9,402 nt of DNA from Sphingobacterium thalpophilum (GCA_943325255.2 CALPOS020000071.1:1-9402); one strand, 5' to 3'; shown: positions 1 through 8,130, numbered from the stretch's first letter. Numbers and translations: made by a program. The notes: generated by a model not told the origin, from the letters alone.

Positions 1-3000
1 CGTACATCATAAATCTGAACCTTAGACAATTTGATGTTTCCAGCATTCACAACGATTTCTTGGTTTTGTTTGTAAACCGCCACCAGATCCGCGGTTAAAT
101 ATGGGTTCTCTGCAGACAAGAAGTTATCATATTGAACTTCAAATCGGTTATTGAAAACACCTGCCTCCGTAGTAAAATTATATGAACCTGCTCGTAAATC
201 ATGAACCGTGTTAGTCAAATTATCTTTCAAATAAATCGCTTGATTGTTGGTGTCGAATATCGTCCCATCAAAGTTGTTTAAAGCAATTGTAAAATTACCT
301 GCCAACTCCGATTTAAATCCTAAAGCCACCACATCTGTCAATTCAAAAGCCAAAGCTCTACCTTGAATAACATAGTTCTGACCGTCAATTACAGAAGTCA
401 AAGCAGTGTCACTATCATTAAAGTAAAGTCCATCAATCGCAGGATCATAACCATTCGTCGCATTCGGCATATAAGCCACCATCATTTGACCAAAGTAACC
501 TTGATCGTTGGTTAGATTTAACCAATAGCGACTTCTATCTTCAGTCCTTCTTAAAAATTGATTACCGTTATTCACAACACGCATGGTGTTGGTAAATTGT
601 AAAGTAGATCCACCAGCTGGAACTCTGGCAATAAATCCTTGTCCAACTTGTATAAAACCATTTGGCTGCAATGCTAAAGGATCACCTCCAGAATTAGAAA
701 CACCTCCAGCTAAAGTATAAGTGGCATAAGATGATGTAGTAGCATTATTGGTTTTTCTCCAGAAATAAATAGCCTCACTCAAACTGTTACCAGTAATGAA
801 ACTATCTGCATTAATAGTAGATGGATAGGGATTCCCCACGGCGTAATATCTTCCTGCAGTCAAACTAGATTGCGTCTGTGTACCATTGTTAGCACTTCCT
901 CCTGTAAAGGTACCACTCCAAACCGTCGGAGTAACCGGATGATTATTAGGAAGACGAATCAAATAGCCAATTCCTGTATTGAAATTACCTGTTACCGAAG
1001 TAGCCACATATTGACCAGCAGAACCCAACGAGCCATCAAACGTATAGAAACGTGTAGATAAAGTATTGGGAGAAAATTCCTGCAACTGTTGTCCACTAAC
1101 CGGCGCAGACCACATCACATAATCCTGACGCATTAAAGCAGCCGTATTTCGCTTCACTACCGTAGAACCGCTTCCAGTGTTAGCTGTTGTATTAACTTGT
1201 CTCAAATTCGCATTATTCTCAACTGTGATTGTACCAGCATTATTAATCTTATCTGTCAGCGTAATATTTCCTCCTGACTTCACTGTCAAGGAAGTTGAAG
1301 CGGCAACATCCAAACTGTTAACCGTTACCGTCGTCGTGATTTCTGGATAAAAACTCGCACTCGCTATAATCACATTTGATATTGAAGAAGGAACTCCGTT
1401 AGACCAGTTTCCTGAAGTCGCCCAAGCTGTAGTGCTTGCTCCTGCAGTCCAAGTAGTTTGACCTTCTCCCAATTGGAAGTCACCATAAACGGTTACGCCT
1501 GTCGCTTGTGTAGTCGTACTTGTTCTAGCACCAACAGTCAAGTTCGTCCAAGTTGGATTCACATAATTGGCAACGCCTAAAACTGAAGTACTAGCACCAG
1601 AATCTACATCACCTGCAACGAAAGTAAACGTCGCATCATAACTTCCTCCAGTAACACCACTATTCGCAATGCTATAGAAACGGTTTACAGATTTAGAAGC
1701 TACTAAAGGTGAACTACTAATTTGTGGATGATCATTATCTGTAGTGGATACCACCAAATTACCTGCACCAGTTACCCCGCTATAAGCAGTAGTCACTGGA
1801 GTATAAACAGTACTATTTCCGACTTCAAAAGTTCTTGAATTAGTACCTGTTGGAATATTTTTTTGCAAGTTACCACGAACCCAACCATTCGCATTTGCTG
1901 TAACATTATTTCCGGTTGGAATAATCACTTTAAAAGCATTGGTTACCAATTGCGCATTCAAAGTCAAATTGTTATTGACCGTCATATCATTCGCTAAACT
2001 TACGGTTCCTCCACTTGTTTTATTAATAAACAAATAATCAAAAGTAGCAGCACCAATGGTCGTTACCGTAGAAGTTCCTGTTCCTTGAAAGAAAACCGCT
2101 CTCGTACTAGAAGCGTAAGAACCATTGGTTTTGGTATCCCAGTTGCCACTCAAGTAAATATCACCACCAATCGCACTCGATAAAGTTAGCACGCTAGTTC
2201 CAGAAGTATTTCCTCCGATTACGATGTTGCCACCAACAGTCAATTTGTTAGTAGTAGCTCCCATAGATAAAGAACCCGCACTCGCAGCACCAACAACACC
2301 CAAGTTTAAATTTCCAGCAATCGCTCTATCCGCAAAACCATTTGCAGCTAAATCTACTGTAGTTCCGTTTTGAACCAATACGTGATTTGGATATCCTTTT
2401 CCAGTAGTTGCACTCCACTCTAAGTTACGACCATACGTTCCAGTCGTATTGTATATTAAAGTAGAAGCAATTCCGTATGTCGGCGCATTCGTATTGATAA
2501 AAGCACCTGAGTTAAATTGCAATGAAGTCACAATATTAGAAGCCGAACCAAAATCAACACCACCAGCAATAGTTACTGTTGGGAAATTAACCGTTCCCGA
2601 TACCGAACCTGAACCTACAAAAAACACAGGTCCTGCCGTAGCGGTAAAATCACCAGCAGTAGCCGCGACCGATCCACCAGAAGGAATCGTCAATTGTTTG
2701 GCATTCAAATCTAATTTACCTGCAGTTAAAGTCAACGAACCAGAAGTGGCTGTAATGGCTGTAATCGCAGTTAAGGTTACTATATTGTTTGGAGAAGTCC
2801 CCGTATTATTGATTGTTAATGAATTGACAGTAGCAGGCAAACCTGTTCCTGTAATTTGATTGGCAACCCCATTATAAACATAATTCGAAGTAGTTGGCAA
2901 AGTACGTGTAGTCGTTTGAACAGAACCAGTAGCACCACTCGATGCCAAACCTGCTGTATGACCCGTTCTGAGTGTTGCTGCAGCAGCCAAATTGAATATA

Positions 3001-4883
3001 CCTGTACCACTCACTACAACGCCTGGAGCCAAATCGATGGTTCCTGAAATCGCCAACGAACCTGTACCCGTGATCGTCATATTACTTTGCAAAGCCGTCA
3101 CTTTCCCTGAAGGAATGTCGATGGTTTGACCTGTAGCAATAGTATACGCTCCAGTACCACTAATGGTTTGACTCGCGCCATTAAACTGAAGTGAAGCGCC
3201 AGTACCATTCGCATTAAAAGTAGAACCAGAAGCCACACTAATATTTCCGTTAATCGAAGATATCGCTGCCGCAACTCCTGTCATTCCAATATTAAGCGTT
3301 GTGTTGTTAGATAAAGTCAAATTATCCATATAAACGGCGGAACCACCTGTTAAAGTTGCTATTCCACTGCCTTGAAGCGTTAAATTAGAATATGTTCTTC
3401 CACTAAAACCTAAACCTGATCCTCCTGCAATACCATGAATATAATTACTTCCTGTCTGAAAGACAACAACCGATGCCGGCTGTGTTTTTTGAAAAGGATT
3501 AGCACCAGCATTATGGTTAAAGGTTGACCCAGAGGCAAATACAACACTATTTGCAGTTCCAGAACCAAAAACGTTTCCAGTATTTCCTGTTCCTTGTGTA
3601 AATGAGGAACCACTGTTAAATGTAATTCCAGCTGCATCTGCAGCAATCAACGTATTTGCAGAAGTAGTAAAATTCATGCTTCCGCTGATACTTCCCGTGG
3701 CTCCTGTGGCAACTGTCAACGCCAACGCACTCGCTCCAGTCGCATTCAAAGCACTACCCGACGCTACAGATAAATCAGCACCTGTAACACCATTGCTTAT
3801 CGTCAAGGCACCCGCACCCGCAGGCTGCAAGTTTACCGTTGTATTTCCAGACACTAATATGCCACCAACGGTTTCTACCGGAATGTTGGTTACGGTAGTC
3901 GTAGCGCCATTATTAAAAATCATATTGTCGTACGCTCCGATAACCGATCTCGTTGGCGTCCAGTTTGTACCCGTAGCCCAAGATGCCGTTCCGGTTTGGT
4001 TCCAAGTATAGCTTGGTGTGGTCGCACCAACCGTATAAGTATAGTTTGTTCCGCCACCGCTAACATTTTGTCCAGAGGCATTATAAATATTCAAAGAAAA
4101 ATAATCCGCTTGTGCCACCGAAGGAGCAGTTGCTGTATTAGAGGAGAAGATATAATAAGAAACATTCGCACTTGGCGTGTTAAACGTACCTGGTATAGTA
4201 GCCGTCAATGTCGTTCCTGAAGTACTAAACGAGGTAATCGTAGAGGTGGCAAAACCATCTTTCGAGTAGCGTAAGTAAACCGTTTCGTTAGTGCTCAAAG
4301 TGGCAGAAATTGTCGTCGTAACCACCACAGGTTGACCGACACCTACCGAGGCAGCCACAGGGCTTTGAGAAGCAGCAGTAATATTTTTAGGATTGTAAGT
4401 CGTAGACAATACCGACATAAAGTTGTTGGCAGCGCTGTTCCCACCTACAATAAATGTGTAATATGAACCTGAAACTATTGCTGGTAAAGTTCCGCTTTGC
4501 CCTCCAGAGCCAGTATTATATCGCGCAGAAGAAGCCGCGGATGCAGGATCTATGTAGGCATTAAACCCCGACAATTGTTGGCCACTTGTATAAGGCCTCC
4601 AGTTGGTCGAGTAATTTGTGGCTCCTGCAGTTCCTGTCGCAAATTCCCAGTTACGTGCTCCGGCTATTCCAGCTGAAGTAGCATTAATTCGTACAAAACG
4701 AACGCCACCACCACGTGTCACTAAGTCATAGGTTACATAACCCCCATTGGCAACTTGGGTTCCTAAAACCGTTGGCTGCGCATAAGAGTTCTCTGAAATT
4801 AAAGTCATAAAAAGCAACAAAAACACAGAAAGTGTAGGCAATGATTGCAACGAAACGACTCTTTTAAGTAATGAATTTTTCAT
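1..4883 (-). CDS. Giant T9SS-sorted surface protein, adhesin-like (C-terminus beyond window)
   Basis: One open frame of 1627 codons runs from ATG at 4883 to the left edge with no stop, so the C-terminus is missing. Residues 1-35 are a signal peptide (basic start MKNSLLKR, hydrophobic VFLLLFMTLI, cleavage after SYA before Gln36). Residues about 160-290 look Ig-like. A motif of the W...NW.P type occurs at about 293-310 and again at about 1142-1165. Between them lies a long Gly/Ser/Thr/Asn-rich stretch with recurring short motifs such as ASGSxFN and SGTG, which suggests a beta-helix or stacked beta repeats. Residues about 1256-1360 carry VMWSAPVSGQQ and YAVGNPYPS, which I associate with flavobacterial T9SS cargo. 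From about 1592 a type A sorting domain begins (AVYKQNQEIVVN, then VQIYDV) and is cut by the edge; about 40 residues are probably missing. Inferred role: secreted or surface-anchored adhesin-like protein exported by Sec, then T9SS. No enzymatic domain was recognised. A candidate promoter lies at 4952-4981. Confidence 0.93.
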   Translation of the reverse strand, partial: MKNSLLKRVVSLQSLPTLSVFLLLFMTLISENSYAQPTVLGTQVANGGYVTYDLVTRGGGVRFVRINATSAGIAGARNWEFATGTAGATNYSTNWRPYTSGQQLSGFNAYIDPASAASSARYNTGSGGQSGTLPAIVSGSYYTFIVGGNSAANNFMSVLSTTYNPKNITAASQSPVAASVGVGQPVVVTTTISATLSTNETVYLRYSKDGFATSTITSFSTSGTTLTATIPGTFNTPSANVSYYIFSSNTATAPSVAQADYFSLNIYNASGQNVSGGGTNYTYTVGATTPSYTWNQTGTASWATGTNWTPTRSVIGAYDNMIFNNGATTTVTNIPVETVGGILVSGNTTVNLQPAGAGALTISNGVTGADLSVASGSALNATGASALALTVATGATGSISGSMNFTTSANTLIAADAAGITFNSGSSFTQGTGNTGNVFGSGTANSVVFASGSTFNHNAGANPFQKTQPASVVVFQTGSNYIHGIAGGSGLGFSGRTYSNLTLQGSGIATLTGGSAVYMDNLTLSNNTTLNIGMTGVAAAISSINGNISVASGSTFNANGTGASLQFNGASQTISGTGAYTIATGQTIDIPSGKVTALQSNMTITGTGSLAISGTIDLAPGVVVSGTGIFNLAAAATLRTGHTAGLASSGATGSVQTTTRTLPTTSNYVYNGVANQITGTGLPATVNSLTINNTGTSPNNIVTLTAITAITATSGSLTLTAGKLDLNAKQLTIPSGGSVAATAGDFTATAGPVFFVGSGSVSGTVNFPTVTIAGGVDFGSASNIVTSLQFNSGAFINTNAPTYGIASTLIYNTTGTYGRNLEWSATTGKGYPNHVLVQNGTTVDLAANGFADRAIAGNLNLGVVGAASAGSLSMGATTNKLTVGGNIVIGGNTSGTSVLTLSSAIGGDIYLSGNWDTKTNGSYASSTRAVFFQGTGTSTVTTIGAATFDYLFINKTSGGTVSLANDMTVNNNLTLNAQLVTNAFKVIIPTGNNVTANANGWVRGNLQKNIPTGTNSRTFEVGNSTVYTPVTTAYSGVTGAGNLVVSTTDNDHPQISSSPLVASKSVNRFYSIANSGVTGGSYDATFTFVAGDVDSGASTSVLGVANYVNPTWTNLTVGARTSTTTQATGVTVYGDFQLGEGQTTWTAGASTTAWATSGNWSNGVPSSISNVIIASASFYPEITTTVTVNSLDVAASTSLTVKSGGNITLTDKINNAGTITVENNANLRQVNTTANTGSGSTVVKRNTAALMRQDYVMWSAPVSGQQLQEFSPNTLSTRFYTFDGSLGSAGQYVATSVTGNFNTGIGYLIRLPNNHPVTPTVWSGTFTGGSANNGTQTQSSLTAGRYYAVGNPYPSTINADSFITGNSLSEAIYFWRKTNNATTSSYATYTLAGGVSNSGGDPLALQPNGFIQVGQGFIARVPAGGSTLQFTNTMRVVNNGNQFLRRTEDRSRYWLNLTNDQGYFGQMMVAYMPNATNGYDPAIDGLYFNDSDTALTSVIDGQNYVIQGRALAFELTDVVALGFKSELAGNFTIALNNFDGTIFDTNNQAIYLKDNLTNTVHDLRAGSYNFTTEAGVFNNRFEVQYDNFLSAENPYLTADLVAVYKQNQEIVVNAGNIKLSKVQIYDV

Positions 4884-4907
4884 AATTAAGCATTTAATAT
4901 TGACACG

Positions 4908-4920
4908 TAAACAGTGTTTA
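4908..4920. repeat. Perfect 6-bp inverted repeat in the leader of the giant surface protein gene
   Basis: TAAACA-G-TGTTTA is a perfect inverted repeat with a one-base centre. It lies in the predicted 5' untranslated leader, about 25 bases before the start codon and downstream of the predicted transcription start. It could be an operator for a dimeric regulator; the 1-base spacer makes an RNA hairpin unlikely. Function is inference only. Confidence 0.35.
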
Positions 4921-4951
4921 GAGCGTTTATCTTTATTCTGGTACGAACTTA

Positions 4952-4981
4952 CAAAGTTAAACAAATAATACACTCTTCAAA
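4952..4981 (-). promoter_or_regulatory. Candidate Bacteroidota sigma-A promoter of the giant surface protein gene
   Basis: On the minus strand a TTTG (4981-4978) is followed after 18 bases by TAACTTTG (4959-4952). This fits the Bacteroidota consensus of a -33 TTG/TTTG box and a -7 TAnnTTTG box. Transcription would start near 4947 and leave a leader of about 63 bases before the ATG at 4883. No Shine-Dalgarno sequence precedes the ATG (context CTTAATT-ATG), which is usual in this phylum. Confidence 0.7.
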
Positions 4982-5126
4982 ATACAAGACGCAAAAATAT
5001 CAACTCTTTAATCAAATTTAAAGATTCGTTGACATTATGATGAAAAAACGCAGTCATTTTTGACAATCTCGAAACGCATTGGTTTCCTTACCAACAACGC
5101 ATCAAGAATCCAGCGAAGTTAATGCC

Positions 5127-5159
5127 TAGATAGTGTATAGATAAAGTATAGATAGTGTA
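5127..5159. repeat. Three tandem 11-bp repeats
   Basis: The unit TAGATAGTGTA occurs at 5127-5137 and 5149-5159, with the variant TAGATAAAGTA at 5138-5148 between them. The period is about one helical turn, so the units would present the same face of the DNA. The array lies about 145 bases upstream of the -33 box of the giant surface protein gene and just downstream of the preceding terminator. It may be a regulator-binding array or simply a microsatellite-like repeat. Confidence 0.75.
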
Positions 5160-5171
5160 TGAAAAAGGCAT

Positions 5172-5201
5172 AAAAAAACCTCCCTTGACGAAGGAGGTTT
5201 T
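5172..5201 (-). terminator. Rho-independent terminator of the small secreted protein gene
   Basis: On the minus strand GAAAACCTCC pairs with GGAGGTTTT across a 9-base loop (arms 5193-5201 and 5175-5183), and the T-run continues to 5172, giving seven consecutive T. It begins about 31 bases after the TAG stop at 5233-5235. The plus-strand side has only TTTTC, so termination is mainly for minus-strand transcripts. Confidence 0.85.
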
Positions 5202-5232
5202 CTGTTGAGTAATTAACCATGCTTATAAAAAA

Positions 5233-5556
5233 CTATGCGATATTAGAAGCGTATTGAGACGCTTTTTTCAAAAACGTTTTGATCAATAAACGGTTAGGGG
5301 CAATTCCGCTTGTCATCATTTGTTTTTTTGAAGTAGATTCTTTAGTAGTATTCTCATTAGTTGTTTGTCTTGTTCCCATAAACCAAGAAACCATATTCAT
5401 TGAAGCATTAGCTTCCACTGTAGTTGTTGATGTAGCAAATGCATTAGGAACTTCAACTTTATTTTGTGCAAACCCAACAGTTGACAACAACACCATTACT
5501 AAAACGATCATCATTTTGATGTTGTTAGAAGTAGTAGTGTTTGCTGTTGTGTTCAT
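5233..5556 (-). CDS. Small secreted protein, function unknown
   Basis: A 107-residue protein if started at the ATG at 5556. Residues 1-14 are a polar Asn/Thr-rich n-region, 15-27 are hydrophobic (KMMIVLVMVLLSTVG), and signal peptidase I would cut after GFA (residue 30) before Gln31. The mature part is about 77 residues, Thr/Ser/Asn-rich, with no Cys and no domain I can name. It contains NASMNMVSWFMGTRQ and ends in a basic, probably helical segment, GIAPNRLLIKTFLKKASQY. An in-frame ATG at 5583 would add nine residues (MYKQSNTHH), but it coincides with the predicted transcription start just downstream of the TAGATTTG box, so 5556 is preferred. A third ATG at 5514 would leave a very short n-region. 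The gene is monocistronic: candidate promoter at 5586-5593, strong terminator at 5172-5201. It is probably periplasmic or secreted; it has no T9SS tail and no lipobox. Confidence 0.82.
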   Translation of the reverse strand: MNTTANTTTSNNIKMMIVLVMVLLSTVGFAQNKVEVPNAFATSTTTVEANASMNMVSWFMGTRQTTNENTTKESTSKKQMMTSGIAPNRLLIKTFLKKASQYASNIA

Positions 5557-5585
5557 ATGGTGTGTGTTACTTTGTTTGTACATGA

Positions 5586-5593
5586 CAAATCTA
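5586..5593 (-). promoter_or_regulatory. Candidate -7 box of the small secreted protein gene
   Basis: The minus strand reads TAGATTTG (5593-5586), a perfect TAnnTTTG. Transcription would start near 5581, leaving a leader of about 25 bases to the ATG at 5556. No clear TTTG is found about 19 bases upstream (only a TTTTC near 5613-5617), so the promoter is weak or needs an activator. The box helps decide the start codon. Confidence 0.5.
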
Positions 5594-5642
5594 TGGTAAC
5601 TACACTGCGTCCGAAAAGAACTTCGGTAACTAACTTTAAAAC

Positions 5643-5657
5643 TCGTTAAACTAACGA
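5643..5657. repeat. Perfect inverted repeat upstream of the small secreted protein gene
   Basis: TCGTTA-AAC-TAACGA has perfect 6-bp arms around a 3-base centre. It lies about 50 bases upstream of the candidate -7 box at 5586-5593, where an activator could bind. It also lies about 200 bases downstream of the 656-residue gene, but it has no strong T-run, so it is a poor terminator. Function is unproven. Confidence 0.35.
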
Positions 5658-5852
5658 AAAATGAAAATCTCGTGCATTTCGGCTACAAAAGACGCATTTC
5701 ATGGATAGTTTTATGAGAACTATTCGATAGAATAATCCATCATGCAAGATTTTATTTGGAAAAAACAGTCGGAAAGATATTTTGGAAGAAAACAAAGCAA
5801 AACAATACCCCTGCTTCGGATAAATTAAGAATACGCTACCTATTGCAATAGT

Positions 5853-7823
5853 TTACCTTTTGATTACGCGCAAGGTCTTCGTCGTAGTTCCTTGAGTTAC
5901 GACAATATTATACACTCCGGAAGGATAGCTTTCACCATATGTTTGGTTGGTAAGGTATTCAACCGTATTCTTGTGCGTTTCGGTTAATCGACCAAACATA
6001 TCATAGACTTTTATTTCAACAAGCTCTTCACTTGAAGTATTAAGCCCCAAGTTAAAATTGTCTGTAAACGGATTGGGCGTCGATTTAACATCAAAGATAC
6101 TTATCGGTTCGTTTGTTAACCTCGTAGCTGTTGGTAAGATCGTCAGTGTGCAAGTCTCCCTGCCTGGCACGTAGCTATTATTGTAAAGCACATCTACACG
6201 AATGGAATATGTAGTTCCAACCATCGGACCACCTGGTATATTAAAAATGCCCATTGAACTTGCAGTCGTAATGTATTCCCGATATCGAATACCATTGTCA
6301 AATACAAATTTATATCCTTGGGCACCCGTAATCGGAACCGCAAAAATGTTTTGCCATATACTGTTCGTTGAACTTCCACAACTTGGAATAGATATTCTTG
6401 AAACCCCGGGAGTTGGAGGCGTTACAATAACGCAACTATTTCCATATTCTGTATCTGGCAGCCATGTATTATTAAATTTCAATAATACATCAATAGTGTA
6501 GGCTGTTGCAAAATTAATATTACTAATTCCCAGACTAACCATCCTAAAACTATTGACGTTGCTGTCAACTGTACCTATTAACACACCGTCTTTTTTTACT
6601 CTAAAGCGATAGCCTGTAGCATTTGGAATTTGAAAGCAAAAAATCGTATCCCAAATATCTCTTAAGAAAGATCCACAAACAGGCTGATTTACAGAGGTTG
6701 AATAAGGAACGGGCGGCGTATTTACTATACATGGCGCTCCATAAGTCCGCCAAAATCCATTTGTCTTTACAGCAACTCTGACACTATTGACGGTACTGGC
6801 AGTCGAAAACGTCACTCCTGGCGAAAGGTTAAACAGGTTAAATCGATTAACATTGGTTTCGAAAACACCTACACTAAGACCGTTTGTTACTTCAAACCGG
6901 TAAGCTTGTGCTCCAGCAATTGTTTGTGCAAAAAGCGACGTGCTAAGTGATGAAATTGTAATGCCACAACTTGTTGAAATCAAATTTGAGGTTACATTTA
7001 TTTCATCAATGACACCATCGCAATTGTCATCAATTCCGTTACTAGGAACTTCTACAGCATTAGGATTTACCAAAATATTTGTATCGAGACAGTCTGTACC
7101 GATATATTGAGAAGTAAAGCCGACCGGAACCGTCGCACCATAACAAGTAGCAACTGGAGGAAAGCCATTGTTGTAACGATCCCCGTCTTGATCAATATAG
7201 AGATTTGACGTGCGCCACTTTAAAGGATTTGTCGGCGCGCAATCGGTATTATTGGTAGCTGTATTTATAGGTTGTCCAGTGCAGGATACTGTTGCTACGC
7301 CAGTTCCGTAGCCATCTCCATCAGTATCTGCATAGTAATTGGTTCCTGAACTCACCGCGATATACAGTATTCGATTGGTAAATCCACAAGGATTGTTAAT
7401 AATCACAGTATAATTGCCCGCAACGGCCAGCGTCGGCGTACCCGTAATTGTTCCTGTAAGCAAATTAAAACTCAATCCCACAGGTAAGTCAGGGCTGATT
7501 GACATAGAGGTCACTGTATCTCCCGAATAACTCATTAAGTTTGGCGTAATTGGTATACCCGTGCAATAAAAAGCTGAATTAACAGTATAACTCAATGCCG
7601 TGGGAGGTTCGCATGTCATGATGTTAGCCTGCTCTTGATTACTGGTTTGTGAAACAGTTGAACTGTCCGTCTGCGTAACTTCTTGAGAATAAACAGTAAC
7701 ATAGCAAATGAGAAAAATAAAATTGAAAACAATTGACTTGTAAAATGAAAATTTTGAACAAACAAGTAGGTAATTGTTGCACGAAGTAATTCTACGAGGG
7801 AAGTTTGGGTTAAATAATTCCAT
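5853..7823 (-). CDS. T9SS-secreted multidomain protein with Ig, MopE-type metal-binding motifs and Cys-bounded repeats
   Basis: A 656-residue protein. The ATG at 7823 is preferred over an in-frame TTG at 7838. Residues 1-46 form a long signal peptide: hydrophobic core IVFNFIFLICYVTV, cut after VYS before Gln47. Residues about 80-156 resemble a putative Ig domain (LPVGLSFNLLTGTITGTP, then AGNYTVII). Residues 163-275 match the MopE-type metal-binding family: YYADTDGDGYGTG, a degenerate YIDQDGDRYNNG, and NGIDDNCDGVIDE, likely binding Ca2+. Three repeats of about 80-90 residues follow (286-365, 383-464, 482-558). Each opens at a CG pair, carries an I.gA.gYrF.v..G core and closes at a second Cys, so each could hold one disulfide. 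Residues about 578-656 are a type A T9SS sorting domain (STPNPFTDNF, VEIKVYDMFGR, PSGVYNIVV, LRVIKR). Inferred location: outside the cell or on its surface. No enzymatic domain was recognised. The last 167 residues are colinear with the tail of the chimera at 8131-9297. Confidence 0.92.
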   Translation of the reverse strand: MELFNPNFPRRITSCNNYLLVCSKFSFYKSIVFNFIFLICYVTVYSQEVTQTDSSTVSQTSNQEQANIMTCEPPTALSYTVNSAFYCTGIPITPNLMSYSGDTVTSMSISPDLPVGLSFNLLTGTITGTPTLAVAGNYTVIINNPCGFTNRILYIAVSSGTNYYADTDGDGYGTGVATVSCTGQPINTATNNTDCAPTNPLKWRTSNLYIDQDGDRYNNGFPPVATCYGATVPVGFTSQYIGTDCLDTNILVNPNAVEVPSNGIDDNCDGVIDEINVTSNLISTSCGITISSLSTSLFAQTIAGAQAYRFEVTNGLSVGVFETNVNRFNLFNLSPGVTFSTASTVNSVRVAVKTNGFWRTYGAPCIVNTPPVPYSTSVNQPVCGSFLRDIWDTIFCFQIPNATGYRFRVKKDGVLIGTVDSNVNSFRMVSLGISNINFATAYTIDVLLKFNNTWLPDTEYGNSCVIVTPPTPGVSRISIPSCGSSTNSIWQNIFAVPITGAQGYKFVFDNGIRYREYITTASSMGIFNIPGGPMVGTTYSIRVDVLYNNSYVPGRETCTLTILPTATRLTNEPISIFDVKSTPNPFTDNFNLGLNTSSEELVEIKVYDMFGRLTETHKNTVEYLTNQTYGESYPSGVYNIVVTQGTTTKTLRVIKR

Positions 7824-7885
7824 AATTTTAATTATCAATTGATTAAAGATATTACATATTCATAAAAGCACCCCTTTTACAGACC

Positions 7886-7893
7886 CAAATTTA
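7886..7893 (-). promoter_or_regulatory. Candidate -7 box of the 656-residue T9SS protein gene
   Basis: The minus strand reads TAAATTTG (7893-7886), matching TAnnTTTG. Transcription would start near 7881, giving a leader of about 58 bases to the ATG at 7823, similar to the leader of the giant surface protein gene. No clear TTTG was found 18-21 bases upstream, so confidence is moderate. The start codon context is TTAAAATT-ATG with no Shine-Dalgarno sequence. Confidence 0.5.
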
Positions 7894-8093
7894 ATCTAAA
7901 TTTCATCTCGACGGTCTTCTAGTTTTACATTTATTCGCATGTTATTAACAACAATTAAGAACTTTTGAAATTCATTTTAAGAATTCTACTAACTGCTACA
8001 AGCCCTGATTTCAAAGGAGGTATAGACTATTGATTGCTCTTGTCAGATCACGTGACACTTTTGATTCGTTAATAACTAGCGTCATTAAAAGCC

Positions 8094-8118
8094 AAAACGC
8101 CTCAATACGAGGCGTTTT
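8094..8118 (-). terminator. Hairpin terminator after the chimeric gene
   Basis: AAAACGCCTC (8094-8103) and GAGGCGTTTT (8109-8118) form a perfect 10-bp stem around a 5-base loop. On the minus strand the stem ends in TTTT and begins 12 bases after the TAA at 8131-8133. The symmetrical A/T flanks could let it work in both directions. It was presumably the terminator of the original T9SS cargo gene whose 3' end survives here. Confidence 0.75.
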
Positions 8119-8130
8119 AATTCTTACAAT

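Larger units (their letters stand above)
4884..5232. other. Intergenic region between giant surface protein and small secreted protein
   Basis: These 349 bases hold no credible gene. From right to left they contain the terminator of the small secreted protein gene (5172-5201), three 11-bp tandem repeats (5127-5159), about 140 bases of AT-rich DNA with no structure I can interpret, then the promoter (4952-4981) and leader of the giant surface protein gene. Confidence 0.8.
5557..5852. other. Intergenic region between the small secreted protein and the 656-residue T9SS protein
   Basis: No credible gene. It holds the candidate -7 box (5586-5593), an inverted repeat (5643-5657), a weak hairpin ATAGTT/AACTAT at 5704-5722, and a 12-bp palindrome CTATTGCAATAG at 5840-5851 immediately after the stop of the 656-residue gene. 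No convincing Rho-independent terminator for that gene was seen. Confidence 0.65.
7824..8130. other. Intergenic region between the 656-residue T9SS protein and the chimera
   Basis: About 307 bases without a credible gene. It contains the candidate -7 box (7886-7893), an 8-bp palindrome TCACGTGA at 8048-8055, an AAAGGAGGT string on the plus strand near 8013-8021 that I do not interpret as a ribosome binding site, and the terminator hairpin at 8094-8118. Confidence 0.7.

Noticed and set aside
2449..2859. Plus-strand open frame of 136 codons, and a similar one at 3676-4011
   Set aside because: Both lie antisense inside the giant surface protein frame. Their Val/Pro/Ala-rich translations are what the reverse of Gly/Thr/Asn-rich repeats gives, and there is no promoter or recognisable domain.
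5127..5159. Tandem repeats as a CRISPR array
   Set aside because: Units are 11 bp and directly abutting, with no spacers, and no cas genes are present.
5279..5599. Plus-strand frame of 106 codons with a hydrophobic segment
   Set aside because: It is the antisense shadow of the small secreted protein, which has a signal peptide, promoter box and terminator on the minus strand.
5840..5851. Palindrome CTATTGCAATAG as a terminator of the 656-residue gene
   Set aside because: It could form only a 4-bp AT-rich stem and has no T-run on the minus strand.
6202..6501. Plus-strand frame of 99 codons
   Set aside because: It is antisense to the third repeat of the 656-residue T9SS protein, which has clear family features.
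7821..7838. TTG at 7838 as start of the 656-residue protein
   Set aside because: An ATG five codons downstream at 7823 gives a normal start with an AT-rich upstream context; the extra residues add nothing to an already long signal peptide.
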